From: Deltaproteobacteria bacterium
GTDB lineage: Bacteria; Myxococcota; Myxococcia; Myxococcales; 40CM-4-68-19
DNA: 6,869 bases
Direction: 5' to 3'
NCBI GenBank assembly: GCA_005879095.1
Contig: VBLM01000306.1
Location: forward strand, 1 to 6,869
The position numbers and the translations under genes are program-made. Numbering within the stretch: the stretch's first letter is position 1; every line of letters starts with the position of its first letter. Of the stretch, positions 6,047 to 6,869 are shown one piece after another. Under the pieces are notes generated by a model that ran no database searches, had not been told where the DNA came from, and saw nothing but the letters and a program-made list of their open reading frames with translations.

Positions 6047-6869
6047 GGAAAGATTTTCGACGAACGTGAAGATCACCGGCACCACCAGCAGCGTCAGCGC
6101 CGTCGAGGTGATCACGCCGCCGATGACCGCGATCGCCATCGGCGAGCGGAACTCCGAGCCGATGCCGGTGCCGATCGCCGTCGGCACCATGCCGATGGCC
6201 ATCGCAAACGAGGTCATGAGGATCGGCCGCAGCCGCCGCGGCCCGGCCTTCATCAGTGCCGTCCGCACGTCGTCGCCCTCGCGCAGCCGCTGCAGCGCGC
6301 CGTCGACGAGCAGAATCGCGTTCTTGGTGACGAGGCCCATCAAGAGGATGACGCCGATCATCGCGCCCAGCGAGAGGTGCTTTCCGGTCAAGAGCAGCGC
6401 GAGCAGCGCGCCGATCAACGCCAGCGGCAGCGAGACCATGATCGTGAACGGGTGCTTCAGGGACTCGAACTGCGACGCGAGCACCATGAAGATGAAGACG
6501 AAGGCAAGGCCGAACGCGCCCGAGAAAGCGTCGTTCTGCTCGTCGAGCGTCTTGATCTGCCCGTCGTACTTCACGTTGTACCCGGCCGCCATCTTGTGCG
6601 CGGCGACCGCCTTGCGCAGCTTGACCGCGATGTCGCCCAGGGCCGCTCCCGACGCGAGCTGCGAGTAGACTGCGATCTGCCGCTCGCGATCCTCGTGCTC
6701 GATCACGCTCGGCCCATCGCGCAGCTCCACGGTAGCCACGTCCGACAGCTTGCGCAGCCCGCGCGACGAGAACAGGTCGAGACCGCGGATGCGCTCGGGA
6801 TTGCTGCGGTCGCGCTCGCCCAGCCGCACGCGGATGTCGGTCTCGTCCTTACCCTCGCGCAGCTTGGCC
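5984..6869 (-). CDS. RND efflux transporter, HAE1/AcrB type, C-terminal part (5' end beyond window)
   Basis: The frame is open from the right edge (first full codon 6866-6868) to TAA 5984-5986, giving 294 residues, roughly the last third of a family that is normally about 1,030-1,070 long. The visible start (KLREGKDETDIRVRLGERDR) is periplasmic docking and porter domain sequence. RKLSDVATVELRDGPSVIEH then leads to the second porter half, and membrane segments begin near residue 118. Hallmarks are FMVLASQFESLKHPFTIM (127-144), GLVTKNAILLVD (178-189, equivalent to the KNAIL segment of AcrB TM10), AGPRRLRPILMT (208-219) and the SPMAIAVIGGVITSTALTLL stretch near the end. Such pumps use proton influx to export drugs, solvents or metabolites via a periplasmic adaptor and a TolC channel. 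The TolC gene follows directly. The end is intact despite lying in the duplicated block. The adaptor is not in view and the substrate is unknown. The family call is certain, the subtype probable. Confidence 0.95.
   Translation of the reverse strand, partial: AKLREGKDETDIRVRLGERDRSNPERIRGLDLFSSRGLRKLSDVATVELRDGPSVIEHEDRERQIAVYSQLASGAALGDIAVKLRKAVAAHKMAAGYNVKYDGQIKTLDEQNDAFSGAFGLAFVFIFMVLASQFESLKHPFTIMVSLPLALIGALLALLLTGKHLSLGAMIGVILLMGLVTKNAILLVDGALQRLREGDDVRTALMKAGPRRLRPILMTSFAMAIGMVPTAIGTGIGSEFRSPMAIAVIGGVITSTALTLLVVPVIFTFVENLSFGRRKRPVLVAAEPARVVNG

Noticed and set aside
4405..6069. A 554-codon open frame on the plus strand
   Set aside because: It is antisense to the clearly recognisable TolC gene, is Arg/Leu-rich without domains, and contains an internal protein repeat only because of the 156-bp DNA duplication.

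Overview
The window is 6.9 kb of very GC-rich DNA. All six recognisable genes are on the minus strand, so transcription runs from right to left. An RND pump, a TolC-like outer membrane channel, a lipoprotein and a surface protein together show a Gram-negative cell. The base composition and the mix of a CsgG/TPR lipoprotein with a glycine-rich repeat surface protein would suit Myxococcota or a related 'deltaproteobacterial' lineage, but that placement is an inference from general knowledge and not a match.

In transcription order the layout is: (1) the C-terminal 294 residues of an HAE1/AcrB-type RND efflux transporter, entering from the right edge; (2) a perfect 156-bp tandem duplication over the RND/TolC junction; (3) an intact TolC-family outer membrane efflux protein; (4) a large palindromic element of two 27-nt arms around an A/T-rich loop, between the TolC stop and the next start; (5) an MFS exporter broken by a frameshift, apparently with about 52 bp lost; (6) a secreted protein with a 16-residue Gly-rich repeat array and a C-terminus like the LA_2272-type surface repeat family; (7) a CsgG-like lipoprotein with a C-terminal TPR, also in two frames; (8) most of a DUF6986-type HpcH/HpaI aldolase/citrate lyase-like enzyme, running off the left edge.

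Genes 1 and 3 form an efflux module: the RND inner membrane pump drives export and the TolC-like trimer carries substrate across the outer membrane. The periplasmic adaptor is not visible and may lie beyond the right edge. The MFS protein is a separate inner membrane exporter. The repeat protein and the CsgG/TPR lipoprotein both look envelope-located and are 32 nt apart, so they may be co-expressed. The aldolase-like enzyme is cytoplasmic and has no evident link to the others.

The unusual features are structural: a fresh-looking tandem duplication that leaves a truncated second TolC start, a dispersed-type palindrome touching the MFS start codon, two broken reading frames that both need a 3n+1-nt loss, a hairpin containing the start codon of the CsgG-like gene, and a sharp change in third-position composition inside the aldolase gene. 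Some of these could be assembly or base-calling errors, and each is flagged that way.
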